Source of the DNA: Leptodontidium sp. MPI-SDFR-AT-0119
Lineage: Eukaryota > Ascomycota > Leotiomycetes > Helotiales > Leptodontidiaceae
Direction of reading: 5' to 3'
DNA: 64,000 nucleotides
Assembly: GCA_020726505.1 (NCBI GenBank)
Contig: JAHLEZ010000008.1
Coordinates: 2,170,001 to 2,234,000 of the forward strand
The position numbers and the translations under genes are program-made. The first letter of the stretch is position 1. Every line of letters begins with the position of its first letter. The notes beneath the pieces are model-generated. The model saw only the letters and a program-made list of their open reading frames with translations. It was not told the DNA's origin and made no database searches. This document shows, one piece after another, positions 34,337 through 45,329 of the stretch.

Positions 34337-37300
34337 ATGACTAGCTCTCCCACCATGGAGGAGCCTCCATTAAAGAGACAGAGAACCTCATCAATCTCTC
34401 TTCCTCTTCCTCCTCCCTCCAGCAACAGTGTAATGGCAGCTCAGCCAACGACCAACACTGACAACAACATCACCAATTACACCAACATGGACAATCCACT
34501 CCTCCCACACGCTACTCGCGTTGTCATTTCTGATACTGGTTTCCAGCCAGAGAAAGAAATCGCCGTTGGTATAACCCACTTTGTCAACAGCGAGAATCCT
34601 GGTTTCCAAGGTGTCTTGAAGCAAAGGTAAGCACCCCATCTCCTTCCTTTTCAATTCTCGATTCTTCATTCCATCGTCTTGCGCATTGTCATGTTTCTCT
34701 TCTCTACGAGCAAAGAGATCGCGATCTCAATTACCTGCGGTGTTTGGCTTCTTGTTTGATTCGAGTTCACCCTCACTGACCCGAAATCATGTCGATCTGT
34801 CTGTTTTATACTTCAATGGCGTTCACGATCATATTCTCTTCTACTTGAGATCATTGCTAACAATCAACCAATTAGATACACCGACTTTCTAGTCAATGAG
34901 ATCATGCCTGATGGCACCGTAGCCCACCTTACCAATGACAAGGCAACTGTCAGAACCAAGGTACGCTCTTTCCATCTATCACCGCTTTGGATCTACCATT
35001 TACCCTCCATTCTTGCTTCCCACGAAGTCACGTCGACTTGGAGTTCAATTCGGCATTGAAACTTTTACAACATTACTTTTGAACAGTCCACTGACCTTCC
35101 TCAGAAACCTCAAAACACCACCCAACAACCATCCAAACCTGCCGTTAAGGTGAGTCTTGACAGCTCTTGCGATTGCGCAACCCCAAATATACTTCGACCC
35201 CACTCACTGATATCTCCAAACCAGGACGAGAAGGAGAATGCCTCTACTCAGCCAGCTTCTTCCGCTGCTCCCAACGGCAATATCGACCAGGTACGTCCAA
35301 GAGAATCCCAATATCCAGTCAGACTCTGCGACTTCAGTTTTCCACAAGTTCTTGAAACCAGACAGCTAACCTCGCGATTGCAGACAAATGGAAGCAAGGA
35401 GACACAGTCTGCTGCCACTACGGATTCTACTTCAGCCATCGTCAAGGTTGAAGGAGAAGACAACAAGTCCAGCCACGCCGAAAACGTCACAGATGCGTCA
35501 ACTTCAGCGTCTGCTGTAGTCAAGACTGAAGGCTCCAACAATTCCGCAAATACCACCAATGGCTCTACTCCAGCTACTGGTTTTGTCCTTGCTCCAGAAG
35601 ACGAAAAGATCGTTGTTGAGCATTTTGGATCCGATCTGAAAGACAAGATCGTTGCCATGTACAAGAACATTCTCTCGCGGCCAGATGCCAAACCAGCCTC
35701 CTTTGGTGTTCTCACCTCTGAGCCCATCTATGACAAGGATGTTCGTGGAAGCCTTCATGCTGACATTCGTCGCATATTCGATGGCAGGATTGATACCGCA
35801 TCCATCGAAACCTCCGCCATCGAGATCTTTGCTGCTGCAACCCGCGCCAAGAAGGGCAACTGGAACAAGAATCCTCGCCAGGAACAGCAACGTGGTCAGC
35901 CATCTGGCAAGCTGGGATGGAAGGAACTTGGTGGCGAATATCTCCATTTCTCCGTTTACAAGGAGAATAAGGATACAATGGAGGTCATCTCCTTCTTGGC
36001 GTCTAGATTGCGCGTCAAGAACAAAGACTTCAACTTTGCTGGCACCAAGGATCGAAGAGCTGTCACAGTCCAACGTGTCAGTATCAAGCGTCAACGAGAG
36101 GAAGATCTGGCAAGATTGAACAACCAGCTTCACTCGAATTCTCGTATCGGCAACTTCGAGTACTCGACGCACCCACTTGTGCTTGGAGAGCTACGCGGCA
36201 ACCAATTCCACATCACTTTGCGTGATTGCCACTTCGGCGACGATGCTGGCTTGGATGCGGAAGCTAGATTGGTACTTGGCCAAAAGGTTGTTGGTGAGGC
36301 TGTGAAGCACCTGCAACAACATGGTTTCATCAACTACTTCGGTCTTCAACGTTTCGGTACCTTTGGAATCGGAACTGACGAGATCGGTTTGAAGATTCTC
36401 CGAGGGGACTTCAAAGGCGCTGTTGATGCCATCTTGACCTTCAACGAGGATTCCCTCAAGGAGTCAACTGCCAAAGGTGACAAAGCATCAAAAGACGATC
36501 GGGAACGTGCTCTCGCTATCCAAGCCTTCAGATCTGGACGTTCTTCACACGATATTTTACTTCAACTGCCAAAGAAGTTCTCCGGTGAAGCCTCAGTCAT
36601 TCGCTACCTCTCCCAACGAAATGGCAAGGATGATTACAGTGGAGCCATCTCATCCATCCACCGTAACCTTCGCACCATGTATGTCCATGCCTACCAATCT
36701 TTGGTTTGGAACTTCGTCGCCAGTGAGCGCTGGAGCAGATATGGTTCCAAAGTCATCAAAGGCGATCTGGTTCTTGTGTCCTCGACCACTGCGACTGAGG
36801 TTAAGGATGAAGTCGACGAGAGCGGGGAAGTTGTCGTTCACGCAGCTCATGATGATTCTTCGCTAACCCGCGACGATGTCTACGAGCGTGCTAGACCCTT
36901 GACAACTGAAGAAGCCGAGAGTGGCCAGTTTACCATCTTCGATATCCTTCTTCCTCTCCCCGGCTTCGACGTTGAGTATCCCGATAACGACATCGGTGAC
37001 TTTTACAGGGAGTTCATGGGAAGCGAGCGTGGTGGCGGTCTTGATCCAGCAGATATGCGTCGCAGCATCAAGGACTTCAGTTTGTCTGGTAGCTATCGCA
37101 AGCTCATGGCTGGACTTGGTGGTGACTGTACCTTCGAGCTCAAGCTCTACAAGAACGAAGAGGAGCAGTTGGTGGAGACCGACTTGGAGAAGTTGAGGGT
37201 GTCCCGTGGAGAGCTCGCTCGTCCTCCGCCTCAGACCTACAACAATCGCCCAGATAATGGCAGAGGCAACTTCGGGGGCCGAGGCGGTCGCGGTCGTGGT

Positions 37301-37930
37301 GGCCGTGGCGGTCGAGGAGGTTTTGGAGGTTCTGGAGCCAATGGACCCAACTCCAGGTATCCTGACAGCCGAGACGATATTGCGATTGCCAAGGCTAGGC
37401 ACGCCGATAATCCAAACATGAGCCTTTGGGCAAATGCCGGAAAGACCATTCCAGCGGCAGAGGCAGTGGAGAATGCAGCTGCAGAAATCGAACGAGTCAA
37501 CCGCGTCCCTAGCAACGAGGTTGTCACTGCTCCAGTCATTAAGGAGACATGGGTGCAGACCAATCCTGAAGATTTCACCCAACGTACGGGTGTCAAGACG
37601 AAGAAGATTATTGGCGATGAGGAGATCGATCTCCCATTGTCGGATAAAGACCCGCAGTCACCAAGCAGTAAGTTAGAAGGTTCTAGCAGTGTAGGTCTAG
37701 CTGAGGTTGCACCAAAGCGATCAGCCGCTGAGATTTCTACCGCTCCAACTTCACCAACTTTACCAGTTGCTGTCAAGGATGAGCAGACAGAAAAGGAACC
37801 AGAGTCCAAGGTCGCAGTGATCGTCAAGTTCGCACTCGGCTCAAGCCAGTACGCGACCATGGCTCTTCGTGAGCTGATGAAGGCTGGTGGTGTCAAGACC
37901 TACAAGCCGGATTTCAGTGGTGGTAGATAA
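34337..37930 (+). CDS. PUS7: tRNA/RNA pseudouridine synthase Pus7 (TruD family)
   Basis: Five exons: 34337..34626, 34876..34960, 35087..35149, 35225..35290, 35384..37930 (1016 aa). TruD-family enzymes isomerise uridine to pseudouridine in tRNA (position 13 and others), U2 snRNA and mRNA. The hallmark catalytic motif NFAGTKDRRAVTVQRVS is present, with Asp391 as nucleophile. HFVNSENPGFQGVLKQRYTDFLVNEI near the N-terminus, FINYFGLQRFGT and VHAYQSLVWN are further family motifs. The linker at about residues 110-200 is Ser/Ala/Thr-rich. An RGG/GRGG tract (about residues 793-816) and a disordered stretch interrupt the C-terminal part before the family's usual end (FALGSSQYATMALRELMK). All four introns lie in the first 340 codons' worth of DNA. 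Confidence 0.96.
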
Positions 37931-38296
37931 AGGGTTTCTCGGTTAGATGTTATGATGATTATGATTGCTGTGCATTGGGAAGGGATTGGTATGACTGCAT
38001 CTGCAAAGGAGTTCCATAAGGAAAGAAAAGTTGTGCAAGTATGCAAAGCATGACGGATATGAATGGGTCCGATTTCTGCAGGCTCTCGCTCAGATGGAAG
38101 TAGACAGCACTGCAAAGTAAATGAATATAAAAATGCATTCAAACAAGCCCCCTTCTCTATGTACTGGTAATCGAAAAGCTGTGTTTTCTCACTTGTGATA
38201 CAAGGTACATGTTTCTCAATTCAATTTTCTACTGACAGCATCTCAGAAGCCCAAGCCCCTAAACACGGACAGAAAGAGCAAAAAACGATGTGCAAT
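37931..38296. other. convergent 3' spacer
   Basis: Short spacer between PUS7 (+) and the minus-strand unknown gene, holding their facing 3' ends. No additional feature seen. Confidence 0.6.
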
Positions 38297-38974
38297 CTAA
38301 CCCCTCACAACTCCCTGCATCCTCCTCTTCAGTCCCTCAAACCACCTCAAACTGGACTGCTCCTCTTTCTTCACAACACCAGCACCAACATTCTGCAAAC
38401 CAGTACCACCAGCCACCTTCTGCCCAGTCCTAAACTCCTCAACCAACTCCCTATACCTCTCATCATTCACGCTCAAAAGTTTCCCATTCGTCTGCCTCTC
38501 CGCAAACCTCTTGATGAACCCATGACTCTCCTCCCATTCAGCGAGCGCGCGCTTATACACTTCGCGCTCGAACTCTGTGGCTGTCATGCTGGGTGGTTCG
38601 GGTTTTCTTGAGTTGGACTCGGAATCAAAATCGGATTGAGATTGAGATGCAGAGCCGGAGTCGGATCCGAGTTCGCGGGTCGTGGTGGTTGCGGCCTTGC
38701 TTTTGGATGACGATGCGATGGGTTTTGGGGAGAAAGAGAGGGGTACCGTGGGTGTCATCTCTGGGAGGCTGGTGGTCCTGGGGAGGGGAGAAGAGGCTCG
38801 TTCTTTTCCTTTTCCTTTGCTGGGTGAGAGGTCGAGGGATGGGACCATGGTGAGGGGTGGGAAGTGGTAACTTGCTTCTTCTGCGAGGGGGGTGCTGGAC
38901 GTGCTTGGTGAGGGGGGGATTGAGTCCTGAGGTGCGGTGGGGAGGTTTAGGAGGGAGGAGGGTGTTTTGAACAT
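38297..38974 (-). CDS. uncharacterised fungal protein, Ser-rich with helical C-terminus
   Basis: A single intronless frame of 225 aa is read from the ATG at 38974; an in-frame upstream ATG at 39070 would give 257 aa. I prefer 38974 because the sequence before it is an A-rich leader with A at -3. The first 130 residues are Ser/Pro/Thr-rich and low-complexity, including SPSKGKGKERASSP and an acidic DSDSESNS-like stretch. The C-terminal third looks ordered and helical (EFEREVYKRALAEWEESHGF, then RYRELVEEFRTGQKVAGG), ending in RRMQGVVRG. No known domain is recognised. The charged, disordered composition suggests a nuclear or cytosolic protein, but no function can be assigned. Confidence 0.7.
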   Translation of the reverse strand: MFKTPSSLLNLPTAPQDSIPPSPSTSSTPLAEEASYHFPPLTMVPSLDLSPSKGKGKERASSPLPRTTSLPEMTPTVPLSFSPKPIASSSKSKAATTTTRELGSDSGSASQSQSDFDSESNSRKPEPPSMTATEFEREVYKRALAEWEESHGFIKRFAERQTNGKLLSVNDERYRELVEEFRTGQKVAGGTGLQNVGAGVVKKEEQSSLRWFEGLKRRMQGVVRG

Positions 38975-39417
38975 TTTTCTTTTTCTTTTTGAGTGGTTGT
39001 GAGTTTTTGATGTTGTTTGGTTATTGGTTATTACTGGTTTGGAGTTCTTGAGTTTTAGAGAAGCGTTCATGAGTTTGTGCGTGTGTATGTGTGTGTGAGT
39101 TTTGAGAAAGGAAGATAAGGATAAGTGGAAGGGAGGATATATATATTTAGGTTTATTGGAGTGTGAACTAAGGGCTAGAGAGGTATTATAGGCTGGGCTA
39201 TTATCTACTTGGACTAGAGACGGAGATTCTGGCGGTGGGAAAGCTGGATACTGTCTAACAGTCTAAGTCTAGGTCTAGGTCTAGTGTACCGAACTCTTGT
39301 CTCCTTCTAGCTTCCATCATAACTCCAATTCTAATACAATCAATTCCTACTCATACTCGCTAATGATGTACAAATACACAATGCTGCAGTCTGCGCCCGG
39401 TAGAACTCCTGGTGCAT
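38975..39417. other. intergenic spacer
   Basis: Leader and promoter of the unknown Ser-rich gene and 3' end of the cysteine dioxygenase gene, both minus strand. It contains a repeated CTAGGT/AGTCTAG motif near 39260-39283, too short to interpret. Confidence 0.5.
39137..39147 (-). promoter_or_regulatory. TATA-like element of the unknown Ser-rich gene
   Basis: An ATATATATATT run lies about 165 bp upstream of the preferred start codon at 38974. Assigned by position only. Confidence 0.35.
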
Positions 39418-40272
39418 CTAGGCTCCAATTTTTCTCCCAAACTCAGAGTAGAAATTACTCTGCGTGACATGTGACTTCTTCCCAGTTGTCGCATTAAAGA
39501 TGTGACATCCTTCTTTTGCAGCATAAGGTGGCGTGTAAACTATTTCTTAATTAGCCAACTAGTTCCAAAGTACCACTTAACGTCCACCATCCAAATCCAT
39601 TAATTACAACGGCTCGGCTTAGTGAAGGCAGGATTACTTACGATGCAAGCTCACAGCAACTACTTTCTCATCCGGATTTGAAACCTTGTGTAGCCCCAAC
39701 TCATCAGACATATAAGTGACCTCTCCCTGGTGATAAAAAGTCTCCTTGATGACTTTAGGCGCTGTGGTGTCCTTGGGAGGGTAATCGAACCGAGTTTCTT
39801 TCAGTTTGCCTTTCAGGATTTTCATGAGGCAGTGTGCACCTGCGTGGTCGTGGATTGGACTGCCTTTGTTGGGTGTCCAGACGAGTATCAACTGTGTGTA
39901 TTTAGTTAGTTATCCCAATTTTATTTGAACATGCAGTATGAAAACTGAGAAGGTATAGTTTTGTGTAGCTAGTAAGACAGGAGGATTTAGAATGTAACTT
40001 ACGAGATTACTCTTCCCATTCCCTTCATCAACTAAATTCCGCGTGTAACCCCTACTCAGATCCGCAAAAGCGTACTTCTCCCAGTCTTTTTCTGATGAAG
40101 TATAGTTCTCCATAAGCTTTTGCAGTTTATGGACATCTACATCAGAGGAGTCAAGGCCAGATGATGGCCCAAGGGCTTTGGAGAGGTCTGAGACGAGGGT
40201 TTGAAACGGGTTTGCAGGGGTTGAATCTTTTGAGCCGGAGCCGGGCGTTTCTTGGGCTGTTGATGAAGTCAT
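39418..40272 (-). CDS. cysteine dioxygenase
   Basis: Three exons on the minus strand: 40272..40003, 39891..39642, 39539..39418 (213 aa). This cupin-fold iron enzyme oxidises L-cysteine to cysteine sulfinate in cytosolic sulfur metabolism. The three iron ligands are His104 and His106 ([15 protein letters not shown]) and His158 (LGLHKVSN). Cys111 and Tyr175 (HLYTPPY) match the thioether-crosslinked Cys-Tyr pair of mammalian enzymes, and the spacings (54 residues His-His, 64 Cys-Tyr) equal those of the rat enzyme. The length is normal. The C-terminus reads [26 protein letters not shown] box lies upstream. Complete and very likely active. Confidence 0.95.
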
Positions 40273-40404
40273 GGTGACTTAATCGATTGCTTGTGATGAA
40301 AATAAGTGATATTTCTGTGGATTTGAGAGTATTTTGAGTAGTCTTTTGTGTTGTGAGGATAATTAGAATGAAATTTCTATGAATTTGAGGGCCGCAACCA
40401 CCCC

Positions 40405-40413
40405 TATATATAT
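40405..40413 (-). promoter_or_regulatory. TATA box of the cysteine dioxygenase gene
   Basis: A TATATATA run about 133 bp upstream of the start codon, in a region otherwise not TA-repetitive. Assigned by position. Confidence 0.5.
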
Positions 40414-40439
40414 GGCATTTCCTTCGACTGTTTTGAAAA

Positions 40440-41060
40440 ATGACAATGCTAATTAATCACCTTTAATGAGCTTTTGAAGAGATCGATAGATCTTTAAAAG
40501 AGAACGTGTACCTTCTTGGTTGAAAATAAAGAAAACTTAAAGAGACTGATAATTCTCTAATAAAAGGTATTATACTTTCTTAAATAGGGAATAAAGGAGA
40601 CTTAAAGAGATTAATAAATCTTTGAAAATATGTGTCATAATGTCATAGGGTAACTAAAGTAGGGAGTAAAAGAGAGTACGTTGTATTGTCTGAAACTTGC
40701 AGAGGTAAGTTTCTAAAGGATGCGTGCCTTTGAGAGGCAAAGGCATAGGACTAACAACGGAGGCAGGCACAACTAAGAAACAAAAAGATTATACTACGAT
40801 AAGGTATTATTGAAATAAAGGCTATCTAATTATCAATCAAACACTTTGTACTTACCCAGGAAGATTGGATGGCCAGCAGTTACTAGCTGAAGACTTCTGG
40901 AAGAGATCTTATGCAAAGACGGAATGTCTTATATAGATAAATATGATTAATGATAAATAATAGATGATGGTAGAAAAGGTCATAAAACGTCATAAAATCC
41001 AGCACAAACATAAGAAAGAAGTTTAATGAATGATGCTCAAGGCCTGACAATATTACAGTG
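40440..41060. other. AT-rich tract with degenerate direct repeats
   Basis: About 600 bp of strongly AT-rich DNA without coding frames. Two related units containing ACTTAAAGAGA occur near 40535 and 40597, each followed by ATAA-rich DNA. It resembles a decayed, possibly RIP-mutated, repeat remnant, but no transposon protein can be recognised in it. Confidence 0.45.
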
Positions 41061-41253
41061 AAGTGAGACTTTTCATCTGTACCCCGCTAAAAAGTTCATG
41101 GACTGCAGGGGTTCATCCACACATAGAAGTTCTGCCCCTCCATTATGCTGTATCTGGAATGATCTCCAACCCGTCATCCGCGACCTTCTGACGACCACAG
41201 CACCGTCCAGCAAAGCGTCCAACGCATTTCTCACCAACCCATAATCTGCGAAT

Positions 41254-41761
41254 ATGCCACCGAAAGGCAAAGGCGGCGACAAAGGCGGAGCGGCAAAGGG
41301 GAAGGGGAAAGGGAAGCCAGCCGAGGAGAAGGAAGAGAAGGGAGGGAAGGTCAAAGGCGCACAATTTGTGAATGTTAGGCACATTTTGGTATGCAATTCG
41401 CGGTCTAGTATTCGGAAGCGAGGGGAGGGGCTGATGGGTGGCAGTGCGAGAAACATGCGAAGAAGGAAGAGGCCCTTGAGAAGTTGAAGGGCGGCGCGAA
41501 GTTCGATGAGGTAGCAAAGGAGTTCTCGGAGGACAAGGCGAGGGCTGGTATATGTTTCCGTGGTTGGCAGAGGCTTGTAGGATTCTTTGCTAATGTTTGC
41601 ATGTAGGAGGTGCTTTGGGTTGGAAGAAGAGAGGTGATTTGGACCCTACTTTTGAGGAGAAGGCTTTTGAGCTTGAGGCTAGTACGCTTGCAAGTCCCAA
41701 ATACGCTGAAGTGAAGACGGGATTTGGATATCATATTCTGATGGTGGAAGGAAGGAAATAG
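41254..41761 (+). CDS. parvulin-type peptidyl-prolyl isomerase (Pin4/Par14-like)
   Basis: Three exons: 41254..41388, 41445..41547, 41607..41761 (130 aa). The protein starts with a basic Gly/Lys-rich segment ([20 protein letters not shown]), as in human Par14/Pin4. A single rotamase domain follows: [54 protein letters not shown]. There is no WW domain, so it is not the Ess1/Pin1 type. Parvulins catalyse cis-trans isomerisation of peptidyl-prolyl bonds; Par14 members associate with pre-ribosomes and chromatin. It converges with the eS12 gene, with only 260 bp between the stop codons. Confidence 0.93.
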
Positions 41762-42021
41762 GGACCTTGGGCAACATGCATTATGTTTTCCTGGGAGTTT
41801 TGGTAAAGGATCAAGGAGTTTGGCGTATTGGTGCATCCCACATTGTCACAAGTCGAATTGGCCAGCATATTCTTGAAAATGTAGATCAGAGGTTCCCCTA
41901 TGCAGTTGATTGTCCACCCGTATGCATCATATCTAGAGTACATCGTAAAGAAAACCCTAGCATGGTCGAATGTCTACCCATCGAAAAGCTAACTCCGTAC
42001 CGTCCATTTTTTGTGGTGACT

Positions 42022-42719
42022 TTACTGCTCGGTATTGAAGTAGTTGAGGAGGATCGATCGCTCTTGAGACTCCTCACCCCAATCCTTGACGACAACGCAT
42101 GAGCAGTTGACAACCTTGCGTGCATTTCCCTCGCGGTCCAAGACACCTGCAGAGACCCATTAGCATACCGGCCGGCGCATATTCCCTGTTCGAGTGTACT
42201 TACACAAACCAGCCCACTCGCCCAATTGCTTTCCATCGGGAACCTTGATCAAGGGGATCTTGTGTTCGGAGCAGAGCGCAATGACCAACTTCTTGTATGC
42301 CTCCTCCTCGCAGGACTCGTTCTGAAAGCGGCAGAATCAGTATTTGCTCGAACATTGGCCTGAAAAATTTGTTTGCGGGCTATTCCTCTAGAAGCTTACC
42401 AGAACGCAAACGTGAGCTTGACGGCGATCGAGAGCCTTGGAGGCTTCACGGAGACCTCGAGCAAGACCATCGTGCATGAGAGCAAGCTTCAAGACACCTT
42501 TGAGGGCGTCAAGAACTGACATCTGTCCCTTGGATGCGGCATCTCCAGAAACTTCAACCTCCTCGGCCTCGGGGACCTCTGCGACTGGGCTTTCTTCTCG
42601 ATCACTCTGTAGGAAGGCAATATTAGAACAGCTCAAAAATACGTGGCATTGGATCGCAGGACGGGGGAATTGTATCCAAACCCGTTTGGGATATTGGAGA
42701 AGAGCGCATAACATACCAT
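42022..42719 (-). CDS. RPS12: 40S ribosomal protein eS12
   Basis: Four exons on the minus strand: 42719..42717, 42606..42400, 42318..42204, 42146..42022 (149 aa). The first coding exon is the ATG alone; a 110-bp intron follows directly. Motifs: acidic N-terminus ([16 protein letters not shown]), [24 protein letters not shown]-like [38 protein letters not shown], and the [13 protein letters not shown] stretch near the end. This is a small-subunit component of cytosolic ribosomes and has the expected length. It is head-to-head with the uS8 gene, sharing a promoter region of less than 600 bp. Confidence 0.97.
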
Positions 42720-43301
42720 TTTGAATTTTTGTGAGTGACTTTCCTCAAAGATTTGGATTGTAAAATGAAGATTGGCTTCACGATATTGCCTTCAAAATTG
42801 AGTGCGATTCCAAGCGAGGCTGTTTTAGCGCCCGTGTCATGTGACCACTCTAGCGCGCAGCCCTCCCACAGCGAAAATCCAAAATTGCGATCCCAAAAGT
42901 TCTCGACATTCCATTCCAACAATTTCGACCACCACCAAAAACGAGGTATGTATTTCCCGGAACAACATCCTGAAGCTCCTTCATGATAGGCAGAGGGAGA
43001 AATCGACATTTACTCAATCTGCGACTGGGACCTGAGCTGTTGAGGAGAGAAGGGAAAATGGGTCCGGCCAACTGATGCTCCTCCACCATCTCGGAGCTCA
43101 CCTCTTCCACCTCCTCAATTGCGATGCGACCTTAGCAGATGAAAGATGTCGACACTACTCTTCTCTTTCGACGACGAGCTGAAGAACCCTCTTGTCAATC
43201 ATGAGGGCACTCTCCATGCTCAGAGCCCATGAAGGCTAACATACAGCCCTTTCCAGATACCTCACTTCAAACTCAAGACTTGAGAATCTCCATACGTCAA
43301 A
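42720..43301. promoter_or_regulatory. shared bidirectional promoter of two ribosomal-protein genes
   Basis: These 582 bp separate the start codons of eS12 (-) and uS8 (+). TCATGTGACCA lies near 42836-42846; a related TCAGGTGACTT is found in the eL39 promoter. A probable 5'-leader intron of the uS8 gene runs 42946-43246 (GTATGT donor, GGCTAAC branch, ATACAG acceptor). Its splicing is inferred from signals only. Confidence 0.6.
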
Positions 43302-43940
43302 ATGGTCAAGACTTCAGTCCTCAACGATGCGCTCAACGCCATCAACAACGCCGAGAAGTCCGGAAAGCGACAGGTCCTGATCCGTCCTTCCTCCAAGGTC
43401 ATCGTCAAGTTCCTCAGTGTCATGCAGAAGCACGGTACGTTCGACACGGATTTTCTTCTCTCCACACAAATTCGGCATGATAACTAGATGACGGTCTCAC
43501 AAACACTACGACCATAGTCCTTTAAGTTGCCGATATATCATCCTGCGAGGATCTTACACGTTCTCTGATTTTTTTCTCCTGACGTTACACGTTTAATCTT
43601 TCGCTACATACACTGACATAGTCTTCAGGATATATTGGCGAGTTCGAGGAGGTCGATGACCACCGATCTGGCAAGATTGTCATCCAATTGAACGGCCGGT
43701 AAGTTCTTCTGTATGTGAGATCCTGTGAACCCTTGCTGACTCCAACACAGTCTCAACAAGACCGGTGTCATCTCCCCAAGATACAACGTCCGCCTCGGTG
43801 AGCTCGAGAAGTGGGTTGTCAAGCTCCTCCCATCGCGTCAATTCGGATACATCGTCCTCACCACCTCCGCCGGTATCATGGACCACGAGGAGGCCCGTCG
43901 CAAGCACGTCGCCGGAAAGATCATTGGTTTCTTCTACTAG
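43302..43940 (+). CDS. RPS22: 40S ribosomal protein uS8 (S22 in yeast)
   Basis: Three exons: 43302..43434, 43629..43698, 43751..43940 (130 aa, the standard eukaryotic length). The sequence begins [20 protein letters not shown] and contains [54 protein letters not shown] and [19 protein letters not shown]. It ends GKIIGFFY. This is a universal small-subunit protein that binds the central domain of 18S rRNA. It is divergent from eS12, suggesting co-regulated expression. A 5'-leader intron is likely. Confidence 0.98.
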
Positions 43941-44715
43941 AGGATGGTTCTGGGTCTGGACGGGGCGTTTGGAGTACAATGAGCATGTGTCTATCTTGAG
44001 CAAACACTTGGGTCTCTACCTATAGTTTCTTGCGGGCGATACCCCAACTTCGTTTCCTTGCTTCGTCGGCATGATTCGATATCTTCTTTTTAGAAGAGAG
44101 ATAGCATACATCAAAAGTCAATTCACACTCATGTACTCGAACAATGTTGCGTTTCCTTTTGCGTGATCATGTCCCTTTGTCCGGTGCCCAACTTTGCATC
44201 TAGTGATTTAGAGAAGGCTTCGAGTTATTTCAAAGTTGGCCTAAAGGCTCACATCACAGCAACGTTGCTGGCTCACTTGGTCCAGGCATGGGGATGGTAA
44301 GAAATGTCCATATGAGTTTTTTTTTTCATGTTCAAGTGAAGGCTCAAATCAACGTTTATAGTAAGGTCCCCCGAGCTATCCCGTCCCTCACCATATCGAG
44401 ATCAAAGATCAAATCAGCGAATCACTTTGTGCTTGAGCAGCCGGGGCTTCAGCAGAAGTCAAGTAGTCATGACCAACCTACACAATGTCATTCTCACAAC
44501 TCCACAAACCCCCTTCCAAGCCTCACACTATCATATTCAGCACTTACCGTCGAATTCTCATACCTAAATCCCATACTACTCGCACTAGAACGACAGATCT
44601 GCAAGATGAGATGACAATAAGACGTGAACATGGTGGGGCCACGCACAAATAATCATCGAGAAGGCGGATCTCGCTGCGACCACACACTGATGCTTTTTAT
44701 CAGATGTGTTTGAGT
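43941..44715. other. intergenic spacer
   Basis: This spacer holds the convergent 3' regions of the uS8 gene and the I9-like gene. A T-run lies near 44318-44326. No gene is supported. Confidence 0.55.
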
Positions 44716-45048
44716 CTAGTGATCTGGATTGTAATCTGCGTCTATGGATGGGTCTTCCACTTCTTCCACCTAGTATACTCAGCAAAGCCTAGATGGATTT
44801 ATGCAGAGTTCTGTATTGCACTGTATCTGTTGATGGGATTTAACTTCCTGCAATTGATCAGACGTAAGTTGTGCCTCCCAGTACATCATTCCCCATCCGC
44901 TAACCGAGACATGTTCCACAACATTGGCGTTCGGGAAGGACGCCAATAGCGCCGAAATGGAATCTAGCCTGAAGGCATCTACGGGGTAGATAATATATCT
45001 TATAGGTTTGTCGGTATGCACGGAAGTAGGTGCGGGCGGAGAGGCCAT
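44716..45048 (-). CDS. small peptidase-inhibitor-I9-like protein
   Basis: Exon 1 is 45048..44845 and a probable exon 2 is 44769..44716 (85 aa). Motifs IRYIIYPVDAFRLDSISAL, VEHVSVSGWGMMYWEAQL and SDQLQEVKSH fit the inhibitor I9/subtilisin-propeptide fold (YIIxP..., gf.a.Lt..ql..v..h). There is no signal peptide, so it is likely a cytosolic proteinase inhibitor like yeast Pbi2. The 3' end is uncertain. The exon 2 frame (VEEVEDPSIDADYNPDH) looks right for the family, but reaching it in phase needs an unusual GTTAAA donor and drops the KSHQQI segment. The unspliced frame would end at 44779 with 89 aa. Confidence 0.6.
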
Positions 45049-45329
45049 TATGGATGATTTCGTTGTGGCTTCTTACGTGTTCGTACTAGTGAACGTGGCC
45101 TAGGATGTGTTTATTATTATCACCCTGTTGCACGTATATCGGGGAATCACGTTGTTAGGGGAGAGGTTGGCTAAGGTATCCTACCAAGAGCGGCGAGATG
45201 GTCACGTTGCAGGTCCACGCGATCATTCCACAAACAGTCCGACTTTCAGAGCACAATTTAATCCTTACTAGGAGTGTCAACGCATTCGGCAATTCCACCC
45301 AAAGCAAGCAGGCCGCTTTGCACCTCGAA

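Noticed and set aside
36863..37582. 239-codon minus-strand frame inside PUS7
   Set aside because: Antisense shadow of the Pus7 coding sequence and its RGG tract.
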